This document shows, piece after piece, positions 48,417 to 57,492 of a DNA stretch of 64,000 bases. This DNA is from Ideonella dechloratans (GTDB taxonomy: Bacteria > Pseudomonadota > Gammaproteobacteria > Burkholderiales > Burkholderiaceae_C), in contig NZ_CP088081.1 in NCBI RefSeq assembly GCF_021049305.1, positions 930,001-994,000 on the forward strand. The letters run 5' to 3'. Under the pieces are notes generated by a model. It saw only the letters and a program-made list of their open reading frames with translations. It had not been told where the DNA came from and made no database searches. The translations under genes were made by a program, and so were the position numbers. The first letter of the stretch is position 1, and each line of letters begins with the position of its first letter.

Positions 48417-49236
48417 GGTGTCCGTCGGCCAGGGCTTCGCGCACCTCGTGGGCCAGCGCGGTGAATTCCGGGGTGTCGCGCATCGCCAGCGTGCGCTCGG
48501 CCGGCAGCGGCGAGTCGATGATCTTCACGATGCGGCCGGGCCGCGGCGACATCACGACGATGCGGGTGGACAGGTACACCGCCTCGGCGATGGAGTGGGT
48601 GACGAAGACCACGGTGCGCTGCTCGCGCCGCCACAGGTCCTGCAGCTGCACGTTCAGGCCGTCGCGGGTGATCTCGTCGAGCGCGCCGAAGGGCTCGTCC
48701 ATCATCAGCAGCCGGGGCTCGAAGCCCAGCGCCCGGGCGATGGACACGCGCTGCTGCATGCCGCCGGAGAGTTGCCAGGGGTACTTCTTCTCGAAGCCGG
48801 CCAGGCCCACCCGGGCCAGCTGCTCGCGGGCGATCTCCTCGCACTGGGCCGGCAGCCGACCCTGGATCTGCAGCGGCAGCATCACATTGGCCAGCACCGT
48901 GCGCCAGGGGAAGAGGGCCGGGGCCTGGAAGACATAGCCGTAGGAGCGCGCCATGCGGGCGTCCTGCGGGCTCATGTCGTTGACCCACATCTGGCCCGAG
49001 GAGAGCGGCTCCAGGTCGGCGATCACCCGCAGCAGGGTGGTCTTGCCGCAGCCCGAGGGGCCGATCAGGGAGATGAACTCGCCCTGGCGGATGGTCAGGT
49101 CCACGTCCTTGAGGGCGTGCACCGGGGCGTCCGCGCCGGGGTAGATGACGCTGGCGCCCCGCACGCGGATGGCGTCACGGGGCGGGGCGGCCGGCGTGGG
49201 GACCGGCTCGGAGACGGGAAGAGGCTCGGCGATCAT
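48406..49236 (-). CDS. ABC importer ATPase
   Basis: A 276-residue ATPase of the nitrate/taurine/thiamine-precursor family. Walker A is GPSGCGKTT, signature LSGGMQQRVSIARAL, Walker B LLMMDEPFGALDE, and H-loop FVTHSIAEA. It is the first gene of the four-gene importer operon, with a RutR-like box 25 bases upstream of its start. It overlaps the next gene by 11 bases. Confidence 0.92.
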   Translation of the reverse strand: MIAEPLPVSEPVPTPAAPPRDAIRVRGASVIYPGADAPVHALKDVDLTIRQGEFISLIGPSGCGKTTLLRVIADLEPLSSGQMWVNDMSPQDARMARSYGYVFQAPALFPWRTVLANVMLPLQIQGRLPAQCEEIAREQLARVGLAGFEKKYPWQLSGGMQQRVSIARALGFEPRLLMMDEPFGALDEITRDGLNVQLQDLWRREQRTVVFVTHSIAEAVYLSTRIVVMSPRPGRIVKIIDSPLPAERTLAMRDTPEFTALAHEVREALADGHHEH

Positions 49237-49260
49237 GCAACTGCGCTGGAGGTCCGGAAG

Positions 49261-49276
49261 CTGACCAATTGGCCAG
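49261..49276. promoter_or_regulatory. RutR-like box upstream of the ABC importer
   Basis: CTGACCAATTGGCCAG matches TTGACCA-N2-TGGTCAA at 11 of 14 defined positions and keeps dyad symmetry in the outer pair. It lies 24 bases before the ATPase start codon. With the near-perfect box upstream of preT, it links importer and catabolic operons. Confidence 0.6.
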
Positions 49277-49352
49277 GTTTACCGTCCTCAAGCCAGTTCC
49301 GTGCCATGCCTGCGCCGCAGGCCTGTCCGCCTGCCGGGGCCTGCGCTGCACA

Positions 49353-49419
49353 GCGCTGAGGCGCTTTCCCCGCGCTTCAGCGCCGCTTTGGTGCGGGGAC
49401 GGGGGCACCGCCCCCTTTT
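49353..49419 (+). ncRNA. Two strong hairpins ending in TTTT: possible small RNA or terminator
   Basis: GCGCTGAGGCGC (49353-49364) and GCGCTTCAGCGC (49372-49383) pair over 12 positions with one G-T. Then GGGGGC-ACC-GCCCCC (49401-49415) is followed by TTTT. The pattern is that of a plus-strand intrinsic terminator, yet both flanking genes are on the minus strand. A short plus-strand transcript starting near the RutR-like box would explain it; a leader effect on the minus strand is an alternative. Confidence 0.35.
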
Positions 49420-49431
49420 CCGATCAGGGGC

Positions 49432-50355
49432 TCAGCTGCCCACCGGCAGGAAGCCGTCCACCGACAGATAGCGCTCGCCGGTGTCGTAGTTGAAGCCCAG
49501 CACGCGGCTGCCGGCCGGCAGCTCGGCCAGCTTCTTGGCGATGGCCGCCAGCGTGGCGCCGCTGGAGATGCCCACCAGCAGGCCTTCCTCGCGGGCGCTG
49601 CGGCGGGCGTATTCCTTGGCGTCGTCGCCCTCGACCAGGATCACGCCGTCCAGCAGCTCGGTCTTCAGGTTCTTGGGCACGAAGCCCGCGCCGATGCCCT
49701 GGATGGGGTGGGGCGAGGGCTGGCCGCCGCTGATGACCGGCGAGGCCGAGGGCTCCACGGCAAACACCTTGAGCTGCGGCCACTTCGCCTTCAGCACGCT
49801 GGCCACGCCGGAGAGGTGACCGCCGGTGCCCACGCCGGTGATCAGCACGTCCAGGCCCTCGGGGAAGTCGGCCAGGATCTCCTGCGCGGTGGTGCGCTGG
49901 TGCACGTCGATGTTGGCCGGGTTCTCGAACTGCTGCGGGATCCAGGCGCCGGGCGTGCTGGCGGCCAGCTCCTCGGCCCGGGCGATGGCGCCCTTCATGC
50001 CCTTTTCCTTGGGCGTCAGGTCGAAGCTGGCGCCATAGGCCAGCATCAGGCGGCGGCGCTCCAGGCTCATGCTTTCGGGCATCACCAGGATCAGTTTGTA
50101 GCCCTTGACGGCGGCCACCATGGCCAGGCCGACACCGGTGTTGCCGGAGGTGGGCTCGATGATGGTGCCACCGGGCTTCAGCGCACCGCTGGCCTCGGCC
50201 GCCTCGACCATGGCCAGGGCGATGCGGTCCTTGATGGAGCCACCGGGGTTGCTGCGCTCGGACTTGATCCAGACCTGGGCCTCGGGGCCGAACAGGCGGT
50301 TGATGCGGATGTGCGGCGTGTGGCCGATCGTGGCGAGAACGTTGTTGGCTTTCAT
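49432..50355 (-). CDS. cysK: Cysteine synthase (O-acetylserine sulfhydrylase)
   Basis: A 307-residue PLP enzyme. The Lys that binds PLP is in NPGGSIKDR (about residue 42), the substrate loop is PTSGNTGVG, and the phosphate loop is [14 protein letters not shown] 50355 has GGAG upstream and the usual N-terminus [19 protein letters not shown]; a long in-frame extension to 50817 crosses the RNase P RNA gene and is rejected. It makes cysteine from O-acetylserine and sulfide. The CysK versus CysM choice is by overall resemblance. Confidence 0.93.
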   Translation of the reverse strand: MKANNVLATIGHTPHIRINRLFGPEAQVWIKSERSNPGGSIKDRIALAMVEAAEASGALKPGGTIIEPTSGNTGVGLAMVAAVKGYKLILVMPESMSLERRRLMLAYGASFDLTPKEKGMKGAIARAEELAASTPGAWIPQQFENPANIDVHQRTTAQEILADFPEGLDVLITGVGTGGHLSGVASVLKAKWPQLKVFAVEPSASPVISGGQPSPHPIQGIGAGFVPKNLKTELLDGVILVEGDDAKEYARRSAREEGLLVGISSGATLAAIAKKLAELPAGSRVLGFNYDTGERYLSVDGFLPVGS

Positions 50356-50500
50356 TCGTGTCTCCAGGGCCATGGGCCCGATGAGGTGCGGACGATGATG
50401 CCGCAAGGCCCGCGCGCTGTCTCCCATGAGCTTCTGACTGCAAGTTATGTGGAGGGCTGCCGGGCGCAAGGGAATTCCCAAAGCATGGGACAATGGCCGG

Positions 50501-50899
50501 GTGAAGCAGACCAGACCGCCGCTGGTGCAATCCGCAAGGCGGCGCGCAAGCGCCGGGCCGAAAGGCCGCACTGGAGGAAGGTCCGGACTGCACAGAGCAG
50601 CGTAGCGGGTAACGCCCGTCCACCGCGAGGTGCGGATCAGAGCCACAGAGACGAGTCGGCGACGGAAGGCGCAAGCCTTCTTGGGAGACGGCATGCCGCG
50701 CTCCGACGTCGCCGGGTGAAACGCGGCAATCTCTACGCGCAGCAACACCAAATAGGCCAGCTTTGACGCGGCTCGCTGAGCTGGCGGGTAGGTGGCATCG
50801 AGCCAGGGTGGCAACACCCCGGCCCAGAGGAATGGCGGTCACGCCCGTCCGGCGCAAGCCGGGCGGGCGCACAGAATCCGGCCTATCGGTCTGCTTCAC
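50501..50899 (+). ncRNA. rnpB: RNase P RNA component, bacterial type A
   Basis: A 399-base RNA gene. GTGAAGCAGACC at the 5' end pairs with GGTCTGCTTCAC at the 3' end (helix P1). GGAGGAAGGTCCGGACTGCAC is the conserved CR-I region and its pairing partner, AGAATCCGGCCTATCGGTC the 3' conserved region, and CACCGCGAGGTG and AAACGCGGCAA the other core segments. It ends in TTTTT. This is the ribozyme that matures tRNA 5' ends. All ORFs crossing it are spurious. Confidence 0.97.
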
Positions 50900-50940
50900 T
50901 TTTTACCGATGACGATCCCGCGCACGCGCCGGCCTGCCGA

Positions 50941-52191
50941 ATGAACCCGAACGCCTCCCAACTCTGGCCCGGCCGCCGCTGGACCCTGGCCCTCTTGCTG
51001 GCCACGCTCAGCATGATCGGGCCCTTCTCGATCGACACCTACATCCCGGCCTTCGCCGGCATTGCCCAGTCGCTGGGCGCCACGCCGGTGGAGATGCAGC
51101 AGACGCTGTCGGCCTACCTGCTGGCCTTCGCGCTGATGAACCTGTTCCATGGCGCCCTGGCCGACAGCTTCGGCCGCCGGCCGGTGGTGCTGGTGGGCAT
51201 GACGGTGTTCGCGCTGGCCTCGCTGGGCTGCGCCCTGTCGCAGTCCATCGGCCAGCTGCTGCTGTTCCGGGCCCTGCAGGGCATGTCGGCCGGCGCGGGC
51301 ATGGTGGTGTCGCGGGCGGTCATCCGTGACATGTTCCCGCCCCACGAGGCCCAGCGGGTGATGTCCCAGGTCACGCTGTTCTTCGGCCTGGCCCCGGCCA
51401 TCGCCCCCATCATCGGCGGCCAGCTCTTCGTCTGGCTGGGCTGGCCCAGCATCTTCGGCCTGCTGGCGCTGATCGGCCTGGGCCTGTCCCTGCTGATGGG
51501 CGCGCGCCTGCCCGAGACCCTGGACCCGGCGCAGCGTCAGCCCTTCAGCGTGGGCCACCTGATGCGCGGCTATGTGCAGCTGGGCGGCAGCGCCCGCTTC
51601 ATGGCCCTGTGCCTGGCCTCGGGCGTGCCCTTCAACGGCATGTTCCTCTACGTGCTGTCGGCCCCGGTGTTCCTGGGCGAGCACATGCACCTGCCGCCCA
51701 CCCGGTTCTTCTACCTGTTCCTGATGACCATCGGCGGCATCATGGCCGGGGCCTGGCTGTCCGGGCGGCTGGCCGGTCGCATCTCCCCGCACCGGCAGGT
51801 GCGCCATGGCTTCCAGATCATGGGCGGCGTGGGCCTGCTCAACGTGGGGCTGAACGCGCTGGTGCCGGTGAGCCCCTGGTGGGCCCTGCCCATCCTGGGC
51901 GTGTATTCGCTGGGCTGGGCGATGATGGTGCCGGTGGTGACCCTGCTGGTGCTGGACCAGGCGCCGGAGCGCCGCGGCATGGCGTCCTCGCTGCAGGCCT
52001 GCATCGGCAGCGTGGCCAATGCGCTGGTGGCCGGGGCCCTGGCGCCCCTGGTCATGCACTCGCTGATGGGCCTGGCCTGGGCCTCGCTGGGCCTGATGGC
52101 CACCGGCCTGCTGGCCTGGGCGTGGGTGCGGCCCCGCCTGCCGCAGGGGGGCCACGGCGCCCCGGTGGCTGCGGTGGTGCGCGCGGGCTGA
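50941..52191 (+). CDS. Multidrug efflux MFS transporter, Bcr/CflA family
   Basis: A 416-residue 12-span drug:proton antiporter. FSIDTYIPAFAGIAQSLGA at span 1, ALADSFGRRPVVLVG (motif A), RALQGMSAGAGMVVSRAVIRD (motif B-like), and the GMASSLQACIGSVANALVAG segment are Bcr/CflA signatures. It exports drugs such as bicyclomycin or chloramphenicol in relatives; the native substrate is unknown. It starts 41 bases after rnpB. Confidence 0.9.
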   Translation: MNPNASQLWPGRRWTLALLLATLSMIGPFSIDTYIPAFAGIAQSLGATPVEMQQTLSAYLLAFALMNLFHGALADSFGRRPVVLVGMTVFALASLGCALSQSIGQLLLFRALQGMSAGAGMVVSRAVIRDMFPPHEAQRVMSQVTLFFGLAPAIAPIIGGQLFVWLGWPSIFGLLALIGLGLSLLMGARLPETLDPAQRQPFSVGHLMRGYVQLGGSARFMALCLASGVPFNGMFLYVLSAPVFLGEHMHLPPTRFFYLFLMTIGGIMAGAWLSGRLAGRISPHRQVRHGFQIMGGVGLLNVGLNALVPVSPWWALPILGVYSLGWAMMVPVVTLLVLDQAPERRGMASSLQACIGSVANALVAGALAPLVMHSLMGLAWASLGLMATGLLAWAWVRPRLPQGGHGAPVAAVVRAG

Positions 52192-52220
52192 CGCTCAAGC
52201 GGGGGCATCGACCGGCCGAT

Positions 52221-53279
52221 ATGCCGGTCATGAGCGCTTCCACCCCCTTCTTCGTCCCTGGACGCGGCGCGGCCTGGCTGCTGGCCCCGCTGGCACTGGC
52301 CACCGCCCTGTCCTGCCGGGCGGCGGGCACGCACGAGCACGCAGCGGCAGAGGCCGCGCCCGCCTCGGCGGCCTCCGGCGCCGCGCGCAAGCCCATGACC
52401 ATGGACGATCTGCGCGAGCGCCTGGCGGAGAAGCTGGGCGCGAGCAAGGCGCCCGGAAGCCCGACCCCCTATGTGGTGCGGGTGGAGAACAAGACCGAGG
52501 GCGAGCCGCCCCCGACCCGCAAGGCCAAGGCCGCCGGCAAGCCGCCGGCCCGCAAGGCGGCCCAGGAAGATCCACCCGAGCCGGTGGTCCATGGCGAGCA
52601 CCACGCGCCGCATTGGGCCTACGACGGTGCCGAGGGGCCGATGGCCTGGGCTCGTCTGTCGCCCGAGTACGCGCTGTGCGGCAACGGCCATCGCCAGAGC
52701 CCGATCGACATCCGCGACGGCATCCCGGTGCAGCTGCCGCCCATCCAGTTCGACTACCGACCCAGCGGCTTCAACGTGCTGGACAACGGCCACACCATCC
52801 AGGTGAACCCGGCCGCGGGCAACAGCATCACGGTCAACGGCCACCGCTACGACCTGGTGCAGTTTCATTTCCACAAGCCCTCGGAGGAGCGGATCAACGG
52901 TCGCAGCTTCGACATGGTGATCCACCTGGTCCACAAGGACGCGCAGGGCCATCTGGCCGTGGTGGCGGTGCTGCTGCAACGGGGCGAGCCCCAGCCGCAG
53001 ATCCAGGCGGTCTGGAATGCGCTGCCGCTGGAGCGCGGCACCAGCCTGGATTCGCCCGTGCCCATCGACCTGCCGGCCTTGCTGCCCAAGGACCCGCACT
53101 ACCTGACCTACATGGGCTCGCTCACCACGCCGCCGTGCACCGAGGGTGTGCTGTGGCTGGTGATGAAGCAGCCGGTGGCGCTGTCGCAGACCCAAATCGA
53201 TATCTTCGCCCGTTTGTATCCCATGAATGCCAGGCCGGTGCAGGCGGCCGACGGGCGGCTGATCAAGGACGGCCAGTGA
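52221..53279 (+). CDS. Alpha-class carbonic anhydrase, periplasmic
   Basis: A 352-residue protein: signal peptide (ending SCRA), a low-complexity Ala/Lys/Pro linker (residues 30-125), then a eukaryote-like carbonic anhydrase domain. NGHRQSPIDI, the zinc-binding QFHFHKPSEE (about residue 213) with a further His in MVIHLVH, and GSLTTPPCTEGVLW are all intact. It interconverts CO2 and bicarbonate in the periplasm. The start could also be ATG 52230. The extended linker of about 100 residues before the domain is unusual for the family. Confidence 0.9.
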   Translation: MPVMSASTPFFVPGRGAAWLLAPLALATALSCRAAGTHEHAAAEAAPASAASGAARKPMTMDDLRERLAEKLGASKAPGSPTPYVVRVENKTEGEPPPTRKAKAAGKPPARKAAQEDPPEPVVHGEHHAPHWAYDGAEGPMAWARLSPEYALCGNGHRQSPIDIRDGIPVQLPPIQFDYRPSGFNVLDNGHTIQVNPAAGNSITVNGHRYDLVQFHFHKPSEERINGRSFDMVIHLVHKDAQGHLAVVAVLLQRGEPQPQIQAVWNALPLERGTSLDSPVPIDLPALLPKDPHYLTYMGSLTTPPCTEGVLWLVMKQPVALSQTQIDIFARLYPMNARPVQAADGRLIKDGQ

Positions 53280-53364
53280 GGCAGGATCGCGGCCGGAGGG
53301 TCATGGATCGCTGCATGTTTCATGCGGCTGTGATCTGAGCGGCCAGGCGGGCCATGCCGGGCAC

Positions 53365-53385
53365 CACCCTGTCGTCAACAGGGTG
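53365..53385. terminator. Hairpin after the carbonic anhydrase gene
   Basis: CACCCTGT-CGTCA-ACAGGGTG is a perfect 8-base-pair stem 85 bases past the stop codon, without a T-tract. Nothing else was recognised in the 204 bases between carbonic anhydrase and the nuclease gene. Confidence 0.35.
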
Positions 53386-53483
53386 ACACGGCCCGGTCAT
53401 CCCGGGTCTCGAAGCTGCGGAGCCTCACGCCGGGTGCTCCACGAGGGCCCCGAGCGATTCCAACCGCTCCAACCTTCTGCTTC

Positions 53484-56327
53484 ATGAAACTCCATCCTCT
53501 TGCCGCCGCCATCGCGGCCCTGATGGTCTGCGCCGCACCGCTGGCCCAGGCCTCCACCTCCGGCGTGGTCATCAGCCAGTTCTACGGCGGGGGCGGCAAC
53601 AGCGGCGCCACGCTGAAGAACGACTTCGTCGAGCTCTACAACGCCGGCACCAGCGCCGTGTCGCTGGCCGGCTGGTCGCTGCAGTACAACTCCAGCACCG
53701 GCACCGGCACCTGGCAGGTCACCACGCTGCCGGCGGTCACCCTGCAGCCGGGCCAGTACTTCCTGGTGCAGGAAGCCCAGGGCAGCGGCGGCACCGACAG
53801 CCTGCCCACGCCGGACGCCACCGGCACCATCGCGATGAGCGCGAGCAGCGGCAAGGTCGCCCTGCTGAACAGCACCGTGGCCCTGAGCGGCGCCACGCCC
53901 AGCAGCAGCGCCCTGGTGGACCTGGTGGGCTTCGGCTCGGCCAACTGGTTCGAGGGCGCGGTGGCCACCGCGCCGTCCAACACCAGCGCGCTGCTGCGTG
54001 CGGCCTCGGGCTGCACCGACAGCGACAACAACGCCAACGACTTCGCCACCGGCACCCCGGCCCCGCGCAACAGCGCCAGCCCGCTGGGCACCTGCGGTGC
54101 CGCGCCGGGCCCGGTGGCCGCCACCATTCCGCAGATCCAGGGCCGCACCGGCACCAGCCCGCTGCTGGGCCAGTCGGTCCGGACCAGCGGCGTCGTGACC
54201 CTGGTGATGGAAAACGGTTTCTTCATGCAGGACCCGGCCGGCGACGGTGACGAGGCCACCTCCGACGGCGTCTTCGTCTACACCCGCACCACCCCCACGG
54301 TGACCACGGGCGACTGGGTGCAGCTGACCGCCACCGTGACCGAGTACAACGTGGGTGCCAGCAACAACGCGGACACCGCGGCCCACACCGTCACCGAGCT
54401 GACCGGCCCCACCGCCCTGAGCGTGCTGAGCAGCGGCAACACCATCACCCCGCTGGTGGTCACCCTGCCCGAGGCCGTCAACGACGACCTGGAGCGCTAC
54501 GAGGGCATGCTGGTGACCCTGCAGGGCCCGCTGACCGTGTCGCAGAACTACTTCCAGGGCCGCTACGGTGAAGTGACCCTGTCGGTGGGCGGCCGCATGG
54601 AGACCCCGACCAACCGCTACCGCCCCGGCTCGGACGAGGCCCTGGCCCTGGCCGACGAGAATGCCCGCCGCCGCATCATCCTTGACGACGGCAGCTCGCT
54701 GCAGAACCCCAACCCGACTCCGTTCATCGGCGTGGACAACACCCTGCGCGCGGGCGACACCACCACCAGCGTGACCGGCGTGGTCGACTACGGCCTGGCC
54801 ACCTCCAGCAACACCGGCGCCGGTGACTACAAGATCCAGGCCCTTGAGCCGGTGATCTTCAGCCGCGACAACGCCCGCACCGAGGCACCCGTCACCGTCG
54901 GGGGCAACCTCAAGGTGGCCAGCTTCAACGTGCTGAACTTCTTTACCACCTTCACCGACGGCAGCACCGCCGACGGCCAGAGCGGCCAGGGCTGCAGCCT
55001 GGACGGCAGTGTCTCCGCCGGCAACTGCCGCGGCGCCAGCAACATCGCCGAGTTCACCCGGCAGCGCGACAAGATCGTGGCCGCCATCGCCGCCATCGAC
55101 GCCGACGCCCTGGGCCTGATGGAGATGCAGAACAACGGCGCCACCGCGGTGCAGAACCTGGTCGATGCCCTCAACGCCAAGGTGGGCCCGGGCACCTACG
55201 CCATCGTGCCCGATCCGGCCGCCGGCACCGGCAGCGACGCCATCAAGGTGGCGATGATCTACAAGCCGGCCCGCCTGAGCCGCGTGGGCGAAGCCCAGTC
55301 CGACACCGACCCGGTGAACAACCGCCCGCCGCTGGCCCAGACCTTCGCCGCGCTCAACGGCCAGCGCTTCACCCTGGTGGTCAACCACCTGAAGTCCAAG
55401 GGCAGCTGCCCCTCGGCCGGTGACAGCGATTACGCCGGCAACTTCGACAGCGGTGACGGCCAGGGCTGCTGGAACGCGCTGCGCGTGCAGCAGGCCGAGC
55501 GCCTGTCCACCTGGGTGGGCACGCTGGCCGATGCCGCCGGCACGAGCGACGCCGTGCTGCTGGGCGACTTCAACTCCTACGCCCAGGAAGACCCGGTCGC
55601 CACCCTGACCTCCTCGGGCTTCGTGGACCAGATCGGCCGCTACAACAGCTTCGGCTACTCCTATGTCTTCGACGGCGCCTCGGGCCGTCTGGACCACGGC
55701 TTCGCCACCGCCTCGCTGTCGGGCAAGGTGACCGATGCGGTCGAGTGGCACATCAACGCCGACGAGCCTTCGGTGATCGACTACAACCTGGAGTACAAGC
55801 AGCCCGCCTGCGCCACCTGCGGCCCGGACTACTACACCGCCACCGCCTACCGCTCCTCGGACCACGACCCGATGGTGATGGCCCTGAGCCTGCTCAACAC
55901 CATCACCGGCACCGGCAAGCGTGACACCCTGGTGGGCACCCCGGGCGATGACCTGTTCATCGCCGGTGGCAAGGCCGACACCCTGACCGGCGGCGCCGGC
56001 CACGACCAGTTCCGCCTGACGGCCCTGGGCGATGCCCGCGACACCATCACCGACTTCACCCCGGGCGAGGATGTGCTGGACCTGCGCACGCTGCTGGCCA
56101 GCATCGGCTACACCGGCAGCGACCCGATCGGCGACCGCGTGGTGCAACTGCGCAACCATGCCGATGGCGTGCATGTGCAGGTCTACAACCCGAACAGCGG
56201 CAAGTACAAGGTGGTGGCCGCCCTGATCGGCCTGGCCAGCAGCCAGATCGATCCGGCCCGCGACCTGTGGCTGGTGGACGCTCCGGCCCTGAAGGCCGGC
56301 AAGCGCAGCCGCGCCAGCGTGCACTGA
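53484..56327 (+). CDS. Secreted ExeM/NucH-type nuclease with RTX-like C-terminus
   Basis: A 947-residue protein. A Sec signal peptide (MKLHPLAAAIAALMVCAAPL, cleavage after QAS/QA) is followed by a lamin-tail-like beta domain (about 25-160) and an OB-fold region (about 215-470). The endonuclease/exonuclease/phosphatase catalytic domain is at about 475-800 (KVASFNVLNFF, GLMEMQNNG, VNHLKSKG, LLGDFNSYAQ, SSDHDPMV). The last ~140 residues contain an RTX-type GGAGHDQFRL repeat and a DTITDFTPGEDVLDLR tail as in type I secretion targets. It probably degrades extracellular DNA. It precedes a strong terminator. Confidence 0.92.
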   Translation: MKLHPLAAAIAALMVCAAPLAQASTSGVVISQFYGGGGNSGATLKNDFVELYNAGTSAVSLAGWSLQYNSSTGTGTWQVTTLPAVTLQPGQYFLVQEAQGSGGTDSLPTPDATGTIAMSASSGKVALLNSTVALSGATPSSSALVDLVGFGSANWFEGAVATAPSNTSALLRAASGCTDSDNNANDFATGTPAPRNSASPLGTCGAAPGPVAATIPQIQGRTGTSPLLGQSVRTSGVVTLVMENGFFMQDPAGDGDEATSDGVFVYTRTTPTVTTGDWVQLTATVTEYNVGASNNADTAAHTVTELTGPTALSVLSSGNTITPLVVTLPEAVNDDLERYEGMLVTLQGPLTVSQNYFQGRYGEVTLSVGGRMETPTNRYRPGSDEALALADENARRRIILDDGSSLQNPNPTPFIGVDNTLRAGDTTTSVTGVVDYGLATSSNTGAGDYKIQALEPVIFSRDNARTEAPVTVGGNLKVASFNVLNFFTTFTDGSTADGQSGQGCSLDGSVSAGNCRGASNIAEFTRQRDKIVAAIAAIDADALGLMEMQNNGATAVQNLVDALNAKVGPGTYAIVPDPAAGTGSDAIKVAMIYKPARLSRVGEAQSDTDPVNNRPPLAQTFAALNGQRFTLVVNHLKSKGSCPSAGDSDYAGNFDSGDGQGCWNALRVQQAERLSTWVGTLADAAGTSDAVLLGDFNSYAQEDPVATLTSSGFVDQIGRYNSFGYSYVFDGASGRLDHGFATASLSGKVTDAVEWHINADEPSVIDYNLEYKQPACATCGPDYYTATAYRSSDHDPMVMALSLLNTITGTGKRDTLVGTPGDDLFIAGGKADTLTGGAGHDQFRLTALGDARDTITDFTPGEDVLDLRTLLASIGYTGSDPIGDRVVQLRNHADGVHVQVYNPNSGKYKVVAALIGLASSQIDPARDLWLVDAPALKAGKRSRASVH

Positions 56328-56373
56328 GGCCGAGAGGGCGTCCGCGGGCGCCCTTCACGCGAGAGGCCGTTGG

Positions 56374-56418
56374 AAGAGGGACCGTCCCCGTATCATGGGA
56401 CGGTCCCTCTTTTCTCTT
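56374..56418 (+). terminator. Strong Rho-independent terminator after the nuclease gene
   Basis: AAGAGGGACCGTCCC (56374-56388) and GGGACGGTCCCTCTT (56397-56411) are perfect 15-base arms around an 8-base loop, followed by TTCTCTT. It ends the nuclease transcript. It also contains an in-frame ATG (56395) for the next gene that is therefore unlikely to be a start. Confidence 0.9.
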
Positions 56419-56433
56419 GCGGTGGGCCCTCCC

Positions 56434-57492
56434 ATGGATTCTGCGACCCCTTGCGCCACCCCGGCCCGGCCCTGGCTGGTGGCCGACATCGGCGGCACCA
56501 ACGCCCGCTTCGGTCTGGTGACGGCGCCGGGCGAACCGGCCATCCATGTGCAGCGCCTGCCCGTGGCCGACCATGCCGGCCCCGAGCAGGCGATCCGGGC
56601 CTACCTGGCGGGCCTGGCCCAGGAGGACAGCGCCGACCTGGCCCGGGAGGGCCTGGCGGCGGCCGCGCTGGCGGTGGCCACGCCGGTCACCGGCGACGAG
56701 GTGAGCTTCACCAACAGCGCCTGGCGCTTCTCGGCGCAGGGCCTGCAGGCCGCGCTGGGCCTGGACCGGTTGCTGGTGCTCAACGATTTCGAGGCCCTGG
56801 CCCTGTCGTTGCCACGGCTGGGCCCGGCCCAGCGCCACACACCCGCCGGCTGGCTGGCGCCGGGGGAGCACCCTGCGCAGACGCTGGCCGTGATCGGCCC
56901 GGGCACCGGGCTGGGGGTGGGCGGCGTGCTGCCCACCGTGGCCGGCTGGGCGGCCATCGCGGGCGAGGGCGGTCATGTCACCCTGGCGGCTGCCGACGAG
57001 GACGAGGCCGCACTGCTGGCCTGGGTGCGCCGCAGCCACGGCCATGTCTCGGCCGAGCGCCTGCTCTCGGGCATGGGCCTGCCGCTGCTGCACCAGGCGG
57101 TGGCGGCAGTGCAGGGGCGGGCGGTGCCGGCCTTGTCGGCCGAACAGATCGTGAGCCACGGGCTGGCCGAAGCGGCCGATCCGCTGTGCCGCGAGACGCT
57201 GGCGCACTTCTGCGCCATGCTGGGTGGCGTGGCCGGCAACGTGGTGCTGACCCTGGGCGCGCGCGGCGGGCTCTACATCGGCGGCGGCATCGTGCCGCGC
57301 CTGGGAGACTTCTTCGCCTGCTCGCGCTTTCGGGAGCGCATGCTGGCCAAGGGCCGCTTTGCCGACTACCTGGCCGCGGTGCCGGTGGCGATCATCACCG
57401 ACACGCTGGCGGCCTTGGCCGGCGGGGCCCTGGCGCTGGAACAGTCGGCCCGGCCGGGCCCGGCTCAGGCCTCCTGGGCGATGGCCGGGTAG
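56434..57492 (+). CDS. glk: Glucokinase
   Basis: A 352-residue ATP-dependent glucokinase of the bacterial Glk family. PWLVADIGGTNARFGLV is the phosphate-binding start, LNDFEALA has the catalytic Asp, GPGTGLGVGGV and EGGHVTL complete the sugar and ATP sites. ATG 56434 is chosen since the upstream ATG lies in the terminator. It phosphorylates glucose in the cytoplasm. Its last 28 bases overlap the convergent regulator gene. Confidence 0.92.
   Translation: MDSATPCATPARPWLVADIGGTNARFGLVTAPGEPAIHVQRLPVADHAGPEQAIRAYLAGLAQEDSADLAREGLAAAALAVATPVTGDEVSFTNSAWRFSAQGLQAALGLDRLLVLNDFEALALSLPRLGPAQRHTPAGWLAPGEHPAQTLAVIGPGTGLGVGGVLPTVAGWAAIAGEGGHVTLAAADEDEAALLAWVRRSHGHVSAERLLSGMGLPLLHQAVAAVQGRAVPALSAEQIVSHGLAEAADPLCRETLAHFCAMLGGVAGNVVLTLGARGGLYIGGGIVPRLGDFFACSRFRERMLAKGRFADYLAAVPVAIITDTLAALAGGALALEQSARPGPAQASWAMAG

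Noticed and set aside
50356..50817. N-terminal extension of the cysteine synthase ORF
   Set aside because: It runs through the RNase P RNA gene and lacks a ribosome binding site; the normal start with GGAG is at 50355.
53397..56324. 975-codon minus-strand ORF opposite the nuclease gene
   Set aside because: It is a shadow frame with repetitive Gly/Val/His composition and no domain; the plus strand has all nuclease motifs.
56395..56433. Earlier in-frame ATG for glucokinase
   Set aside because: It lies inside the loop and right arm of a strong terminator, and the extension is not like other glucokinases.
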